A stretch of 64,000 bases of DNA from Fistularia commersonii (Eukaryota; Chordata; Actinopteri; Syngnathiformes; Fistulariidae): positions 13,418,501-13,482,500 of the forward strand of contig JBBMNZ010000009.1 of NCBI GenBank assembly GCA_037954325.1, in the 5' to 3' direction. The notes under the pieces were generated by a model that worked only from the letters and a program-made list of their open reading frames with translations, was not told the DNA's origin and searched no databases. This document shows, one piece after another, positions 1 to 12,646 of this stretch. The translations under genes were made by a program, and so were the position numbers. Every line of letters starts with the position of its first letter. The stretch's first letter is position 1.

Positions 1-187
1 TACCGTTAGTGAAAATGACAATAATAACACGACGGCAGCCAGCTTCAGGTTAGTGCAGGACCAGGAGATCATTGTTCGTGTTTGGTTGAGAAAAAAAAAC
101 TGCCCTCTGACGTTGAAATAATAAAAAAAAAAAAAAAGATTGCTGGGGCTTGTGACAACAAGGAGAGAGAAGCTGACAAGAACCTAC

Positions 188-3100
188 TGGTTGATAATAC
201 TGAGGCTGTGCGGGGGCGGAGGCAGGCGTGGGCACAGGCACCATGGGAGTGGGGGCGACGGGCTGTGGCGCCATGGCGGGCTGGATGGGAGTGAAGGGGT
301 GCCGGGGCAGACCAGACACCTGCGGGGCCATAGGGGCGGGAGGCTGAACCCGTTGGGTCTGAACCGGGGCGGCAGCCTGCTGGCCCAGAGCCCGACTAAG
401 GCGGTCACGGAGCTGCTGCACAGCAACCTGGACATAGAACATAGTAACAGCTGCATAGGGAGTTTTCTTACATGGTAAATAAAAAAAAAAACAAAAAACA
501 TAATTTTTCTAAAACTCAGAGCTCTTCCATTTATTGTTAGCATATTTTTATTTTAACTAGTGGCTGCAGATGTCTGTGTAACCTGGTTGGTGTTGTCAGG
601 CAGGTAGGTAAGTGCGGTGGACAGGCTGCCCTGGGAGGCCAGTAACCCGGCATAATGGCCCATCTTCTCCGCCAACAGGATGCCAATGGCAGCGGGACCG
701 GAGTGCTGGGTAAGCTCGACTGCATGCCGCAGCACAACCACTTTCTCTACCAGATCCTGCATGAGAGGGACATGGAATATCAGAACAGTTCAGGGAGACC
801 GAGAATGTGTGCGGACGTTCATCTCCATGACCTCAATGATCCTTAGGAGCGCCAACAAGTTGCTGTGGTTATATCCAAAACCGCATATGACATTTTACAG
901 CTGACAATCAATACATTAAGTAACACACATCCGTCTCAACAGTAATGATGCCATGGTGATATGCAACACAAAACAATAATGTCACAGGTCATTCCATGTG
1001 TTGTCATGGCATGTCAACATGCAACATGTAAACTACCACAGTTTGCAATCATTCTATGTTGCCATGGTAGCACTACACCAGAAGCCATGGGCAACTTCAG
1101 TAGCTTTGAAACATGTGGATCAACGAGCTGTCTTCATAGACAGCCACATTATGAAGCCACGGTAACATCTGACATCACCATATAAGAGGTCAATAATGGT
1201 CACACACACAGCACTGCATGCTGTGGCACAGCACAGGTTGCTACGGCTACACCTTAACCATCAGTTTACATTATGACCCATGACGTGTGTTTATTTTTTT
1301 GGCATAATAATGAAGAGTTCGATAAACCTGTGGGCCAAAACGTTACTTGTTTTTTACACTTGATATCATAAATCACCACTGAACTGGCTCTTCTTACACA
1401 CCTGGAGAGACAATGGGCAGTGTCCGTCTTGTGCTCTGCTCCAGCAGGACACCAGCTTCTCCACGTTGCCGGCACAGATATAACACAGACAGGCCTGGGC
1501 TCGCAGCTGGTCCTCCTCCGCTGCCTCCAGTCGGCCCCCGAGCAGATCTAACTCGCGGAAAACACACAATTTTGTTTTTAGATTGAGCGCACGGGGAGAG
1601 GGAGCTCTGAAAGGAGGCCCGGGTCCTAGACTCACCGCAGAGAGAGGAGAACTCGTCAGGCTGAGCGTAGGTCATCACGGCGGCCAGGGCCTCCTTCCAA
1701 CTTCGCAGATCGCACGTCTTCAGGATGTCGTGCCAGTCCTTCATCACCACGGCGCTGATCAGCTGGCGGGGGGCGGATCACGTCAACGTCATAGGCAAAT
1801 CAATAACTCCCACTGCGACCGCTCTCGGTCCTCCTGCTTCTTACCTTTGTGATCTTGCTGTGTGTTTTGGTAAAGTACTTCCTCTGTGTTCTCTGCAGGA
1901 GTTCGGCCCCACCGGCAATGGCCAGGATGATGCTGTCGGCCATTCGGTTGTCATGGAGACAAAGCTCCACAGCTCCCTCAAAATCACCAGTCAGCAGGGC
2001 CTGTGTGATCAGCCCATCCACATCTGGGACAAAAACAGGTTCAAAAAAGCTTTAGTTTAAAATTCACCGCACAAGCACTTTGAGTTAATAAGGCTTTTTT
2101 TCATAATTTATCGGATAACATCCGCTCTTGGGCGATCCTATTTAAGGCAAGAACCCCTCCCTTCACCCTGACTGATGCTGAGGCTGACTCCTCCGTCAGC
2201 AGGAGCCATCTCAGCGGGCTTCTCCACAAGAGCAGGTGTCACAATGGGGGCAGGCTCCTCTTCCTTCTCCTCCTCTTCCTCCTCCTGCAGGGCTGCTGTC
2301 TCCTGAAACCCAATCACCATGTGTACTTTGTGTTACAGGGAAAATACCATTAAGTCAGAGGGACATTGGAATTCATGTTTGACAAATTTACTTTTTAAGA
2401 ATATACAATTCTTATGAGACAAAATTTGGAATTACAGTTAGCCTTTTCCCCTTCAATGCAGACCAGTGAGAAAACACCATTTCGCCTCATTGTCAGAGAA
2501 CTACATTGTCAGAGAACTACATCTCAATGAATTGGACAGTGGCAAAGATGAAAACTGCTGTACCTGTGCAAGAGGAATCTCCTCTTCCACTGGGATCTCC
2601 TCCTCCTCAAGGGGGATCTCCTCCTCCTCCAGGGGGATCTCCTCCTCCTCCAGGGGGATCTCCTCCTCCTCCAGGGGGATCTCCTCCTCCTCCAGGGGGA
2701 TCTCCTCCTCCGCCTCTTCCTTGTCCTCTGCGGCCTCCTCCTGGACGTCCTGTTCCGTGTTAAGATCCGGGGAAGTGTCTGGTTCCGTCACGGCCGGTTC
2801 CTCAGCTTGTTCCGCTGGGTCCGAGGCCGGGTCCGGCTCTGCAGCTGGCTGGACGTTTGCCGCAGCAATCATGTTGAACGCTGCCTCTGGATTGTCAAAA
2901 AAGTCTGCCGCCGGCGGAACACTGGCTGGGGGAAGCTGCTCAGCGGGTGGAGGTTGATCAATGGCGGCTGGAGGTGAGTCAATGGTGGTTGGAGGTGGGT
3001 CAATGGCGGTTGGAGGTGGGTCGGTAACAGTTGCAGGAGACTGAGTGCTCTCCTGAGGGGGCTCTATGCTGGCAGGAGCGGCAATTTCCTCCTGCAGGTA

Positions 3101-5776
3101 AAAACAAAGGAAGTACTGTAAACACAACATGCCAGTTTTGGGGGGAGGAAATCCACCTGTTTATCAATATCAATCTGAAAAGATCCTGCACACAGGGGGC
3201 ATTAGGTAGGTAGGTGCCCATCCTGGTTGACATTAGTGGTTTAAAGAGTCAGTTACAGGGCCACATGTTGATATCCAGCCATTCACTCTCTCACTCACAC
3301 CTACGGACATTTTAGTTTTCAATTCACCAAGTGACTGTTTTTGGACTGTGGAGGGAACCAGGAGAACCTGGAGAGCACCTGGGGAGGAACCAGGGGAGCC
3401 TGGAGACTACACACAGAAAGAACCCAGACTCACATGGAACCAAACGTGTTGCACCCTGTTCACCTGGAATTAAACACACATTTACCTTCAGAGGATCTGC
3501 AGGCTTCCCTTCTAAGGCTGCTGAGATCTAGCAAGAAAAAAAAAAGAAAGGCCAGATTTTTTACAAGGCGTTGTGAGCTACATAGGAGAAGACATGAAGC
3601 AGTTTAGGCTCAAAGGCTCACCTTTGAGGCTAGTTCCTCCTTGTTGTATCCCAGGAGTTCCAGGAACTTGTTGCGGATGTCGCTGTCAAAGTTAGCCTGA
3701 CAACACCGACACACAAGCAACGATTAGTTTTCTTTTTTAAGAGTGGAACTATTTTCCGCAGAAGAAGTTGACCAACCTAAAGCTCATTTGAAATGAAAGG
3801 ATGTTTACATTGTCTTTTCATGATCCTGTGATTTTTGGAATATGACATGACATTTGTCATTACGAACGAAACTCAAGGAAATAGACTGAGGCCAAATTCA
3901 GAGCCCATTTTCACGAGCACATTCCAGGATTCACAGTGAAGCACAAGTGTAGCTATTACAAAGGAAATCGTGCAGGCTGCAGGAGAAACAAATATTCTTC
4001 TGCTAGACTTTTTGTGGATTTCAGACCTTGAGGAAAGACCAAATGGTCCTCTCAAACTCGTTGCCGGCGGCGTCGATCTTCTCCTGGCAGAAATCCACAA
4101 AGCTCCCGGCACCCAGTGTGGCCTGCAGCCGATCTGAGCGCTCCAGGAAGGCCGTCTCCGTTACAACCTGGCTGACGTGCACGACGTGGGAGGCGGGATG
4201 CTGAGGCTGCTGAGGGTTGGGCTTGGGGTTCTCCAGGGAGACCAGCTTCCCGCCAAACTGGATGTTTCGAAAGTAAACAAGTAAAAGGGCTAAGATGCTT
4301 CAGGTAGTGTATCATCGGGATGAAGACTTTGACAATGGAGACTCACGGCGAACGAGGCTCCCACAGGCCTGCGGATCCACTTGGGTGGCTTCTTCAGGGG
4401 GTTGATGGTGTCCGGAGGGGCGGTGGTCTTAGGCAGCTGCAGAGGGGGCAGCGTCTGACCTGTCCCGAATGGATCCATGTTCCCGAACGAGTTGGTGATC
4501 TATAACAAAGACCCAGTTCAGAGCAGCTTGTGATTGACCTGCAACAATGAAGTCGGTGTAGAAAAACAAAGAAAAGCTTGATCCAGGAGAGCATGTGCTT
4601 CAGTCTCAACGTCCTCGAATAAGCTTAATCTAGCAGTCAACTGGTGGGAGGTGTGTATTACTGTCCACTTCAAGTGTCAGGCTGGCTGTCAAAGTCGTGG
4701 TCAGATCCCGAGTAGAACCCCCCCCCCTCCCCGATTCCTCGCTCCCACCTGCTCGGCGTGCCTCTGGCTCTGTGCCTGGCTGCTGCCGCCCATGATGGAG
4801 TAAATGTCGATGTGTCCGTCGAAGCAGGCGGCTGAGAGCACTGCCGGGTTCCTCGGGCACCACTGGACGTCGAAGCACCACTGGCTGCTGGTAGGCAGCT
4901 CGTACAGAACCTGAGGGTCAAACACACAAACTGTCAGCGTGAGATGCAAAAAAACAAACAAAAAAAATGTAAAAAAAAAACAAGCCAAAAGCCTGTCCTA
5001 GGATCTTGACTTTGGGGACCAAGAGCTCCTGAATGAGGCAGGCTTACCTCGGCTGTGTTGGGATTCCAGCACAGAATCCTGCTGTCCTTCCCACAGCTCA
5101 GCAGCAGCTCAGGGTCGGCCAAACTCCAGGCAATGGCCAGGATGCCCCTGTGGAGACAGGGAGGGTGGGTGCAGGGAGTTAGCGCCTCATTTTCCAGGAC
5201 AGTGACACCAATTCAATCCTCCCCTGATTTTCCTCAAAAATCAGGGCAGCTGAGCAGCATCTTTCCATCTTACAACCGGATCTCCTTTTAAAATTAGGAA
5301 AAACATAGCTTTAGACAAGTGAACGGGAAATAGGATTCCCGTGACTTCTGGTTTAATTTTCATTCTCCGAATGGGAGGAAGAGATGTGTGATGCTGACAG
5401 TGAGGAACAGCCATCCTAGACAATGGCGCCCTTGTCTTTACAAACAGCTACAACCATGTTTACGTGCGCGGCACAAATGTGAGATCACAAGCTCGGTGAC
5501 TGGATACTTCGGGTACGGCTCGTGGCGCCAGGTCCCAGCGAACACCATTAACGAAACACCGTGGCCGACCCATCACGCGAAGTTTGGATTACCGTGATAG
5601 TTGGTGTACCTGGTGTGGTTTTCTAAAATCTTGAGAGGAGAGGTAGCAAAACGTAAATCCCACATCTGGATCACCGGCATCCGGTCATCCTCTGAGGACA
5701 GGACCAGCTGGGTGGCCACCTCTGGGTTCCAGGCCAGGCCGGAGCAGTGCATCTGCGCACGCGCACGCACACACAC

Positions 5777-5840
<64 letters not shown>

Positions 5841-8800
5841 AGGGGTGCTTTAGCATGGGCTCAGGGAAATGCAGTGTTTGTCTGTGTCACAAGGACCCAC
5901 CCTGTTGCTGTGGTCGCTGACTTTGATGATGAGGTCGTTCTTGCGGAGGTCCCACACCGAGGCCCGGCCGCTCGGGCTAGCCGACGCCAGGATGTGCTGG
6001 ACCTGCCTGTTCCAGGACACACAGCTGATGTCCTCCACTGGCTGGAACACAACACACACTTATAAGTCATCAATACAAACTACTGCACACCCAACTTTGC
6101 CTGTGATAGGAGGCATCTTCATCATCAACCGGAAGTACAATCTTCAGTTGTCATCCTCCACCGATCCGAAAACACATTGGAGGTGTTTATACACAAATTA
6201 ATGGAAAATAACCAACACATCAAAAATAAAGGAAAAAAAAAAGTAATCAGCATGATGTTATTCATTTAGTAATATGATGCCAAGTATTCAAACTTTTTAA
6301 AGTTTGACTGATTTTTCTCGACATTTTTGAAAATTGGTGAAATACCAATAATTGTATTTGTATAGCACTGAAATATCTTATCAACATGTTTAAAGAAATT
6401 ACTTCTTTAATCCATATTTTTTCCTCAAGCAAAATTGACTTGGATAAAACTGGTTTAAATGTGAGTCAACTACGTCTCTCACATTAACAAACGTTAACTA
6501 TTATATAAAAACTGACAATGAATAAATACTGGAAAATTGCAAATAACCATCAGCAAATTGATTACTTTTTCACTAAAAATGATCTTTACTGCTTAAGCAT
6601 GATGATGCAAAGCAAATTAAATTAGTCAAATTACACAGGAATTCAGACCTCTAATTAAACACAAAGATTCTACATCTTCTGTCTTTTAATGTTTTAAAGC
6701 TGAAATAAAAAACAAGTTGAAAGCCTGTGGTAAAGGAGCTTCAGAGCCTGACCTATCAATATCTGATCGAAATATCAGCAAAGAGTGTGTGGATAAAATT
6801 TACACATACCTGAGTTTTAGGTCCCGGAGCCATGGGTGAGGCAAAGTTGTTCATGTCCCAGATGAAGATTTCGGACTCATTCCCGCCCGATGCCACCAGG
6901 TTGGTCTGTAGGCAAAGACAGGCAGGGAAGATCCCCGGGTGAGTCGGGGAGTGAACGGGGTGTCAGACCTCTGCCCAGGAGGCACAAGGCCGCCGTGCCT
7001 CCTGGGCAGCCTCGTTTTCACCTAGAACCGTTTGAAAGCCGTGTTTTCATCATTGTTACGTAAACAAAACATAACGGTTTAATTTTCTCCTTTCACCTCT
7101 ACGTTGAATATTACTCATATATTACTGCTTTTAATGGTTAAATGCTCAGTGATGAGCATCGGTTTTCAGTTGGAAGAATTGAATTTTACATACGGATCCC
7201 GATGGGCACTGTTCCCTCTAAGTCGCGCGTTTGCGCAATCGCGCACTGCTCCAGCGTTCTCCGCGCGCAGCAAATCTATGCTGCGCAGAAAATAAAATCC
7301 AAGCTGAACTGTAAATAAAATAAATGTGATTAATTTACTTTCAGTTCAGCTTTGTTGTGTGCAGAGAACGCTGGAGCAGTGCGCGATTGCGCCAACGCGC
7401 AGCTTAGAGGGAACATTACCAATGGGGCTGCTTTATTTTGATACATGCTTAATTTTGATCGTTAACAAGAATCTCCATGTCACACTTCCTGTGATGGACA
7501 CTCATCTCAGCTGGCGCGTCACGACCATTCACCTGGAAGGGGTTGACGTCAAGGGCTCTGACGGGCCCGGTGTGGCGGTCGCTCTCTGTGATGACCACAT
7601 CGCTCTCGCCCGCCATGATCTTGGCTGGGTCGTACAGGATGATGTTGCCGTTCTCGCCGCCAGCGATAACAACGCCGGACGGGTGGCCGCTGGTGTCCAT
7701 CCCATGGTGGGACCACACCAGCTTGTGGTATCTGTGGAGGTGGAAGGGGCATAAATGAGAGAAACACAAAGGAGAAATTGGTGGCAAAAAAACAAAATAA
7801 TGTGAAAATAGTGTGATCATATTTTTGAACATATTTAAAACTATATCAAGCAGGTGAATGGAAAATTGAAAGCATGAAGAGAGACAATAAAATTATAATG
7901 AAAGAGAAGATTTAATAATAAACACTTAGTCCTACAAGCGATATTAAATAGGGGAGTAGTAGAATTTTCAAAGAAATATATGTAGTAGTTGATCTGAGCT
8001 GCAAAGATAAGGAAGTCCTGTGTGTTTTTGTGTGCACATCCTCTGACACCATTTGCAGGGAGCAATATGTCAATGTGCGCCACGAAGCGGGAAAACACAC
8101 ACAACGATATAGGCAATTAAACTGCAAACAACCTCAACACAAGGGGTGCTATGGGTTCCACGGTGTCTTAAATGCAGTGACTGGTTTACGTTAAAATGAA
8201 AAAAAAACTTGAAAAATGTATGTGTTATTTTGCATGACAGGAAAATAAGTAATACTAATTTGTGAAATTTAAAAACCCTTAAAGAACAGGAAAACTTTGC
8301 AAGAAGTGTACATTAATTTTTAAAATCACTTCAATAGTTGAAAATGCAGGAAAAAAAAAACATGTCCCACCAACTCAACCAAAGAAAGACGAATTTTGAA
8401 GTAAGTCTGAATGACTTGAAGATATTTTGACTTTGTGATAGGAGGAAGCTGCTTCATTGTTTTGCAAAAGTTCAACCAGAATAAAAGGAGGAGCCTTTAA
8501 GAAGATCAGAAACAGAGCACAGACAAAATGTAAGTCCAACAAAGATTTTAAAATAAAGGTCAGGATTCTACATCAACCCCCTGGCTTCCTGACAGGCTTC
8601 TTCATATTTGCTGACATGCAAGCATGGGTCCTTCGTACCTGTGCGAGGACGACAGGCTGCCACATGATTTCATGTCCAGAGACGGTTCGGCCAGGTCCAG
8701 TTCGAAGAACTCAAGGGAGGCACTGGTGCTGAAGGAGGCATCCAACTGCTGGGCAGAGGTCCCTGCGGAAACAAACAGGGGCAAACGTTTGACATGGAGC

Positions 8801-9152
8801 TGCGATATTTGGTGGAGTTGACAAGCGGACACTAGATAATCTGTGAATGCGGAAAATTAATCTCTATAAAATAAACACAGCGACAAGCTGAAAGTGTTTT
8901 TTTTTTAATTTCTTGCTGATTACAGATTTTGTGAAAATTTTTTGGTAACTTCTTTCAGATTTTTCTTATAACCTCTTGCAGATAGATCAGGCTATTTATT
9001 GTTGAAGTTTAATTTTGTTGCATTTTCTGTGACTGGTTAAATCAAGTAGACAGCGGGCCGGCACACGTGTTACCTGTGGCCAGGTAGATGGGATGGTGCT
9101 GGGCAGGACTCCAGCTCTGGATGGCTGTGCGGTTGATCTCTTTAAGCTTCAT
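188..9152 (-). CDS. sec31a: SEC31A, COPII outer-coat subunit (5' part, 19 coding exons)
   Basis: SEC31 pairs with SEC13 to form the outer cage of COPII vesicles at ER exit sites. Coding exons in transcript order: 9152-9074, 8762-8639, 7731-7533, 6905-6810, 6041-5901, 5752-5610, 5147-5048, 4910-4749, 4499-4347, 4257-4027, 3696-3622, 3527-3486, 3091-2564, 2302-2167, 2023-1845, 1762-1636, 1547-1402, 756-583, 427-188. All junctions are GT/AG and phase-consistent, giving 1025 codons; the rest lies left of position 1. The protein starts MKLKEINRTAIQSWSPAQHH. WD40 repeats fill about residues 1-350 (e.g. ASVWDLRKNDLIIK, IQMWDLRF). A proline/acidic-rich insert spans about 516-736, then the helical solenoid (DGLITQALLTGDFEGAVELC, ACLCYICAGNVEKLV), then the start of the proline-rich region. 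The last donor (CCA|gtaggt) is the least certain. The acidic insert is much longer than in the human protein as I know it. Confidence 0.95.
2590..2715 (-). repeat. 21-bp coding minisatellite inside a SEC31A exon
   Basis: A 21-bp unit (plus strand gggggatctcctcctcctcca) begins at 2611, 2632, 2653, 2674 and 2695, with a diverged copy before it from about 2590. It is in frame in the SEC31A exon 3091-2564 and encodes repeated IPLEEEE on the minus strand. The opposite frames are also open, giving GGSPPPP, but those are shadows. Upstream in the same exon (about 2950-3040) a second degenerate repeat encodes PPPT-AID-like units. Confidence 0.9.
3265..3440 (+). repeat. Diverged copy of a dispersed fish repeat
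   Basis: The stretch reads like a widespread teleost repeat: a cattcactctctcactcac block, a cacacctacggacatttt block, and a tttttggactgtggaggga block followed by repeated gaacc(t/a)gga words. Related copies occur at about 28325-28615 and 51731-52285. It sits in the SEC31A intron 3528-3621/3092-3485 region. The family name is not certain to me. Confidence 0.5.
5768..5836. repeat. CA/TG microsatellite abutting a SEC31A 3' splice site
   Basis: An almost pure CA tract on the plus strand. In SEC31A sense orientation it is TG-rich and ends about 15 nt before the acceptor of exon 5752-5610, through a gcgtgcgcgtgcgcag stretch. There is no normal pyrimidine tract between repeat and AG. Confidence 0.95.
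6971..7009. repeat. Perfect 15-bp GC-rich inverted repeat in a SEC31A intron
   Basis: Arms 6971-6985 (ctgcccaggaggcac) and 6995-7009 are exact reverse complements around a 9-nt loop. It lies about 66 bp upstream (in transcription terms) of the acceptor of exon 6905-6810. No transposon family recognised. Confidence 0.9.
7211..7414. mobile_element. Palindromic MITE, probably hAT-derived
   Basis: A near-complete inverted repeat of about 204 bp. The outer arms (gttccctctaag... at 7211-7261 and ...cttagagggaac at 7363-7414) are CpG-rich and complementary, and the interior also pairs (aagctgaactg / cagttcagctt). The terminal sequence resembles hAT-type fish MITEs. I could not identify a convincing 8-bp target duplication. 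It lies in the SEC31A intron between exons 7731-7533 and 6905-6810. Confidence 0.7.
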
Positions 9153-9889
9153 CCTGGAAAAAAAACAGAACTTTTTTGAGGGAACTGGCAGTTTTGAGTA
9201 AAGACAGGAGAATAAAATCACTTTGGTTCTGGTAGGATCAAAATGCAGAACAAGCAATACTGCTGAATGAAACATGGACACACTTCTGATATTCAGCTGA
9301 CCAGTGTGCATGAGTGTGTGTGTGTGTCATCTGACAAAAAGCGACGCAAGCGACATTATGATGTCACAAAAGAGTATATCCTACATCTGATGTCACTGAC
9401 TACAGGCGTTTGATGATTACTTCACAAACTGTATGTCGGGGTTAAATATCGAAGCACATGCATGTTAACCAGTGAGTATTTTAAACATAGTTTTAACACA
9501 ATTGCCTCAGAACTACATCCAAGATGAAGCAAACCAGAGAAGTTGAGTCGTGTGGTAATTATTACCTACATTTATAAGCGCCTGTAGTTACTTCCTTGTG
9601 ACAAATTGCAGCCACTTTCAAATTAAAGTATATTTGCCAGATGCTGTCCTCTGACTCCATGTTTAATTACCTTCTACGGTAAACACACCAGGCTGCTACA
9701 CACATTACATGTCAGTCAAATAAGCATGGCAAAGTATCACTGACCAGGACGTTTAATATGTTACTTCAATCATTTTAAATAAAGATTTGCCACTTTTCAG
9801 AGCATGCTTTGTTGCTAATGATTCACATAATTTCCCTGCAAGAGACAGTGAGACTACAGAAAAGACAGGAGGCAGAGAGGACGATGTTG

Positions 9890-10145
9890 GCATTCTCCTT
9901 TGGAAGTGAGGAAGACGGAGAGGATCAGGAGTGAGTCAGTAAGAAGGACAGTACATGGTAGATGTGTTGAGATAAAGTCACACTGAGATGGTTTGGTCAT
10001 GCACATAGAGGGGATTGTGAAGATCTGGGGAGATTTATGGATCGAGTGACATAAAGTTAGTGTGAGAGAATGGGTGGAAAATGTAAGGATTAGATGGGGG
10101 CAGGTGATTGGCTATGATGACGGTGAGGGAAACAGCCCAAACGAA
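9890..10145 (+). mobile_element. Non-LTR retrotransposon fragment (C-terminal region)
   Basis: In SEC31A intron 1. The broken plus-strand frames contain LRWFGHA (near 9990) followed by an RVRW-like region, the signature found after the reverse transcriptase domain of fish LINE proteins. The frame is interrupted by stops; only a relic. Confidence 0.5.
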
Positions 10146-11234
10146 AAGGAGATCACATTAACGTTTTGTGCCATGTTTGTTTTTTCATATGTTTTGTCTG
10201 TTTATGTGCAATAGAAATTGTTAGAAAAAAAAAATTCAGTGGGACACTTCGTGGTTGCACCTGATTGGACGATACATGTAAGAATGAAGAGATCAGAATA
10301 GACAGATAAAAATACAAAGTCTGGCGTTACATCTCTGCTAAACAAACGTGCATAAATCTGCCTTTTAGAAAACAATAAATAAATGAACATTTTGTGTGAC
10401 TGCGTCTTCCATCAACACTTCTTTCTGACATGGATCTGATTTTTTTAGACAAATTCTAGACTTTTTTTTATTTCTCACTCATTAAATGCATTTCTAAAAA
10501 TTTAGTTATAGAACCCTTGTGCATAACTGGCTTATTTTTTTGTGTGATTTGTTGCTTTTTTAAATGTGTATTTGTCTTTTCTGGGTGTGGGTTGATGCTT
10601 CTCGTGAAAGTTCTCTGCGCATTTTCTCGTACTCTGTCGGAACAATGTATAGAAGAATGTTGAAACAGATATTATAACGGTATAAGGGAGGGGGAATGCG
10701 GCAATGTATTTTTTTGTTTTCTTTGAGTATAAACACCTAATCTTTCCAAGGTCGTTGAGGTGTGCAAAAGTGTTTTTTTTTTCGCTGTTGTCCTGTGACT
10801 GTTGCAGTAATAGCAACCGACACATCGGACCAGGTAGACAAAAACCCGCTACGAGTGACACTTTTGACAATTACGTTGGTAATGTCGTGAAAAGGAAGCT
10901 CGAAAGCACGGAAATTCAAAAATCGACCCGTGAATCGTTTCATTCAAACGGGACCATTAGCAAACAAAAATAAGAGCTAGCAAAAAGCTAACAGCTGACT
11001 GACTAAGGCTGCGACGAAACTCCCGGCTAGGACTGAATGTACGAACAACACAAGCAAATGTCAGAAGGCGAATGAAAATAAAAATTAAATGACACTATCT
11101 TTCAATGTTTTGTTAAAAGACGCTGCACACTGCCGTGGTTTTACTAGCCTGTTAGCTTACTGTGCAGGTGGAATATTGTAGCAGGAACAGTTAGTTGCAC
11201 ATAGGGATCTTCTTTCTCAGCCAAAGCCGCTTAC

Positions 11235-11335
11235 CTTGCTTTCCTTTGCTGCTTCTCACATGAACGCGAACATGAAACGGCTGACAAACGACAACAACGA
11301 CCGCAACCCCCCTGCAAAGCGTCCCCCTTCTCTTA
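11235..11335 (-). other. sec31a: SEC31A non-coding first exon (5' UTR), approximate
   Basis: The coding-start exon is preceded by a clean acceptor (polypyrimidine then cag, exon beginning at 9153, one base before the ATG), so an upstream non-coding exon is expected. The best minus-strand donor is CAAG|gtaagc at 11235/11234, in a GC-rich stretch containing several CpG. The transcription start is not visible; the upstream limit given is a guess. The intervening intron (9154-11234) holds a LINE fragment and otherwise nothing recognised. Confidence 0.55.
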
Positions 11336-12202
11336 TCGGCTCTGCTCAAATATAACGGGCAGTGGAAACGGGAGAGGCTACCGGCGCCGCTGCGGATTTG
11401 AGACGGGTTTCCACGTCCCCACTGGTCTCCATCAACGTGGCACTAAGCAACAGGAGCCTCCAGCCACGAAGAAGAAGATACAGCTTCCGGGGGCAAGTAG
11501 CTGGTTAGCCGGCTAGAAAGGAGTTAGCTGGATAGCTAGTAGCTAGCAGCTAGCTTGTTATACTAGCTTACTGGCCTTTGTTATTATTCATTATGCATGG
11601 TTTACTGTGTTTTTCAACTTGATCTATAAATATAAAGCTGCTGAGTTTATGAATGTCCTTACTTTTGGGATAAATTGCCGTGAATATCAAAATATCTTGT
11701 GGTATTACCTGAATAGTAGTTAATCTGAGCAGGAAATACTACATTCATACATCAATCATTACTTATTTATTACTTACTTAATACCCACTCATGTGGATTT
11801 TTAATATTTTTTTTAATCAAGAATTTTAATTAATGTTTGCTTGATCAAAAGAAAAAGGTGAGAATAAGTTTAGAGATATCTAAACAAAAGATATTAAAAA
11901 TCACATTCATATTTTAAAAATGTTTGTTTATGAGCATTTTGAATTCCAGAAGAATTCAATTTTAATCCTAAAGTCGTAATTAAATCCCAATCCCCGATCT
12001 TTATACTATCCATTTTTAAATCAGCCCACAACTAGTCATATTAAAGACAGTACGTTAAGAAACTCAGCCAAAGCAGGAAGCTTTTTTGGTTTCCCCAAAT
12101 CTCTATTTCAGGAACCTCTACCTTGTTCTGGAAATATTACTAATTACACATATTAAGGCCATTAAAATCTCTTTAAATTTGAAATACAATAAACAACATA
12201 TA
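11336..12202. other. Intergenic, promoter-proximal then AT-rich DNA
   Basis: Right of the SEC31A first exon. The first ~200 bp are CpG-containing and presumably promoter; from 11500 there is a short run of tagctag-type repeats (about 11505-11565) and then AT-rich DNA with no gene or element I can recognise. Confidence 0.5.
11411..11440 (-). promoter_or_regulatory. Paired ACGT-core boxes upstream of SEC31A
   Basis: Two CCACG/ACGT-core boxes lie about 17 bp apart in opposite orientation (CCACGTC at 11411-11417 and AACGTGG at 11434-11440), 80-200 bp upstream of the proposed SEC31A first exon. Such cores resemble the CCACG half of ER-stress elements used by XBP1/ATF6, and COPII genes are known targets of that response. 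The function here is inference from motif and position only. Confidence 0.3.
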
Positions 12203-12480
12203 CAGGACTGTCTCAGAAAATTAGAATATTGTGATAAAGTTCTTTATCTTCTGTAATGCAATCAAAAAACAAGAATTACTTTTTCATGATATTCTAAGGT
12301 TTTGAGATAGGGTTTTATGTTTTAAGATGTGAACCATAACCAGCAATATAAAAATAATAAAAGGCTTGCAATATTTTCATTTGTAATGAATCCAGAATGT
12401 ATGACATTTTTGTTTTTGTAATTGCATTACAGAAGAGTAAGAACTTTATCACAATATTCTAATTTTCTGAGACAGTCCTG
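12203..12480. mobile_element. MITE with ~65-bp terminal inverted repeats, TA-flanked
   Basis: Begins caggactgtctcagaaaatt at 12203 and ends with its reverse complement at 12480. Both ends are flanked by TA (12201-12202 and 12481-12482), the Tc1/mariner target. The inverted repeats continue through a gataaagttctt region to the aatgcaat block. The centre is AT-rich and non-coding, so it is a non-autonomous element. Confidence 0.85.
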
Positions 12481-12646
12481 TACATTTGATTTAAATGTAA
12501 AAGATATAAAACCAGTTTCAAATCTTAATATTCTTGCATCAGCTTTGTAACCATCAATGACCACAAAACACAGTATTTTAGTTTCAAAGCATTTATTTAG
12601 CTGTTTATTGCAAAGCAGGGCAAAAAAATAAATACTCACATATATA

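Noticed and set aside
2506..2763. Plus-strand open frame encoding GGSPPPP repeats
   Set aside because: Shadow of the SEC31A coding minisatellite on the other strand; the SEC31A frame has splice sites and phase consistency.
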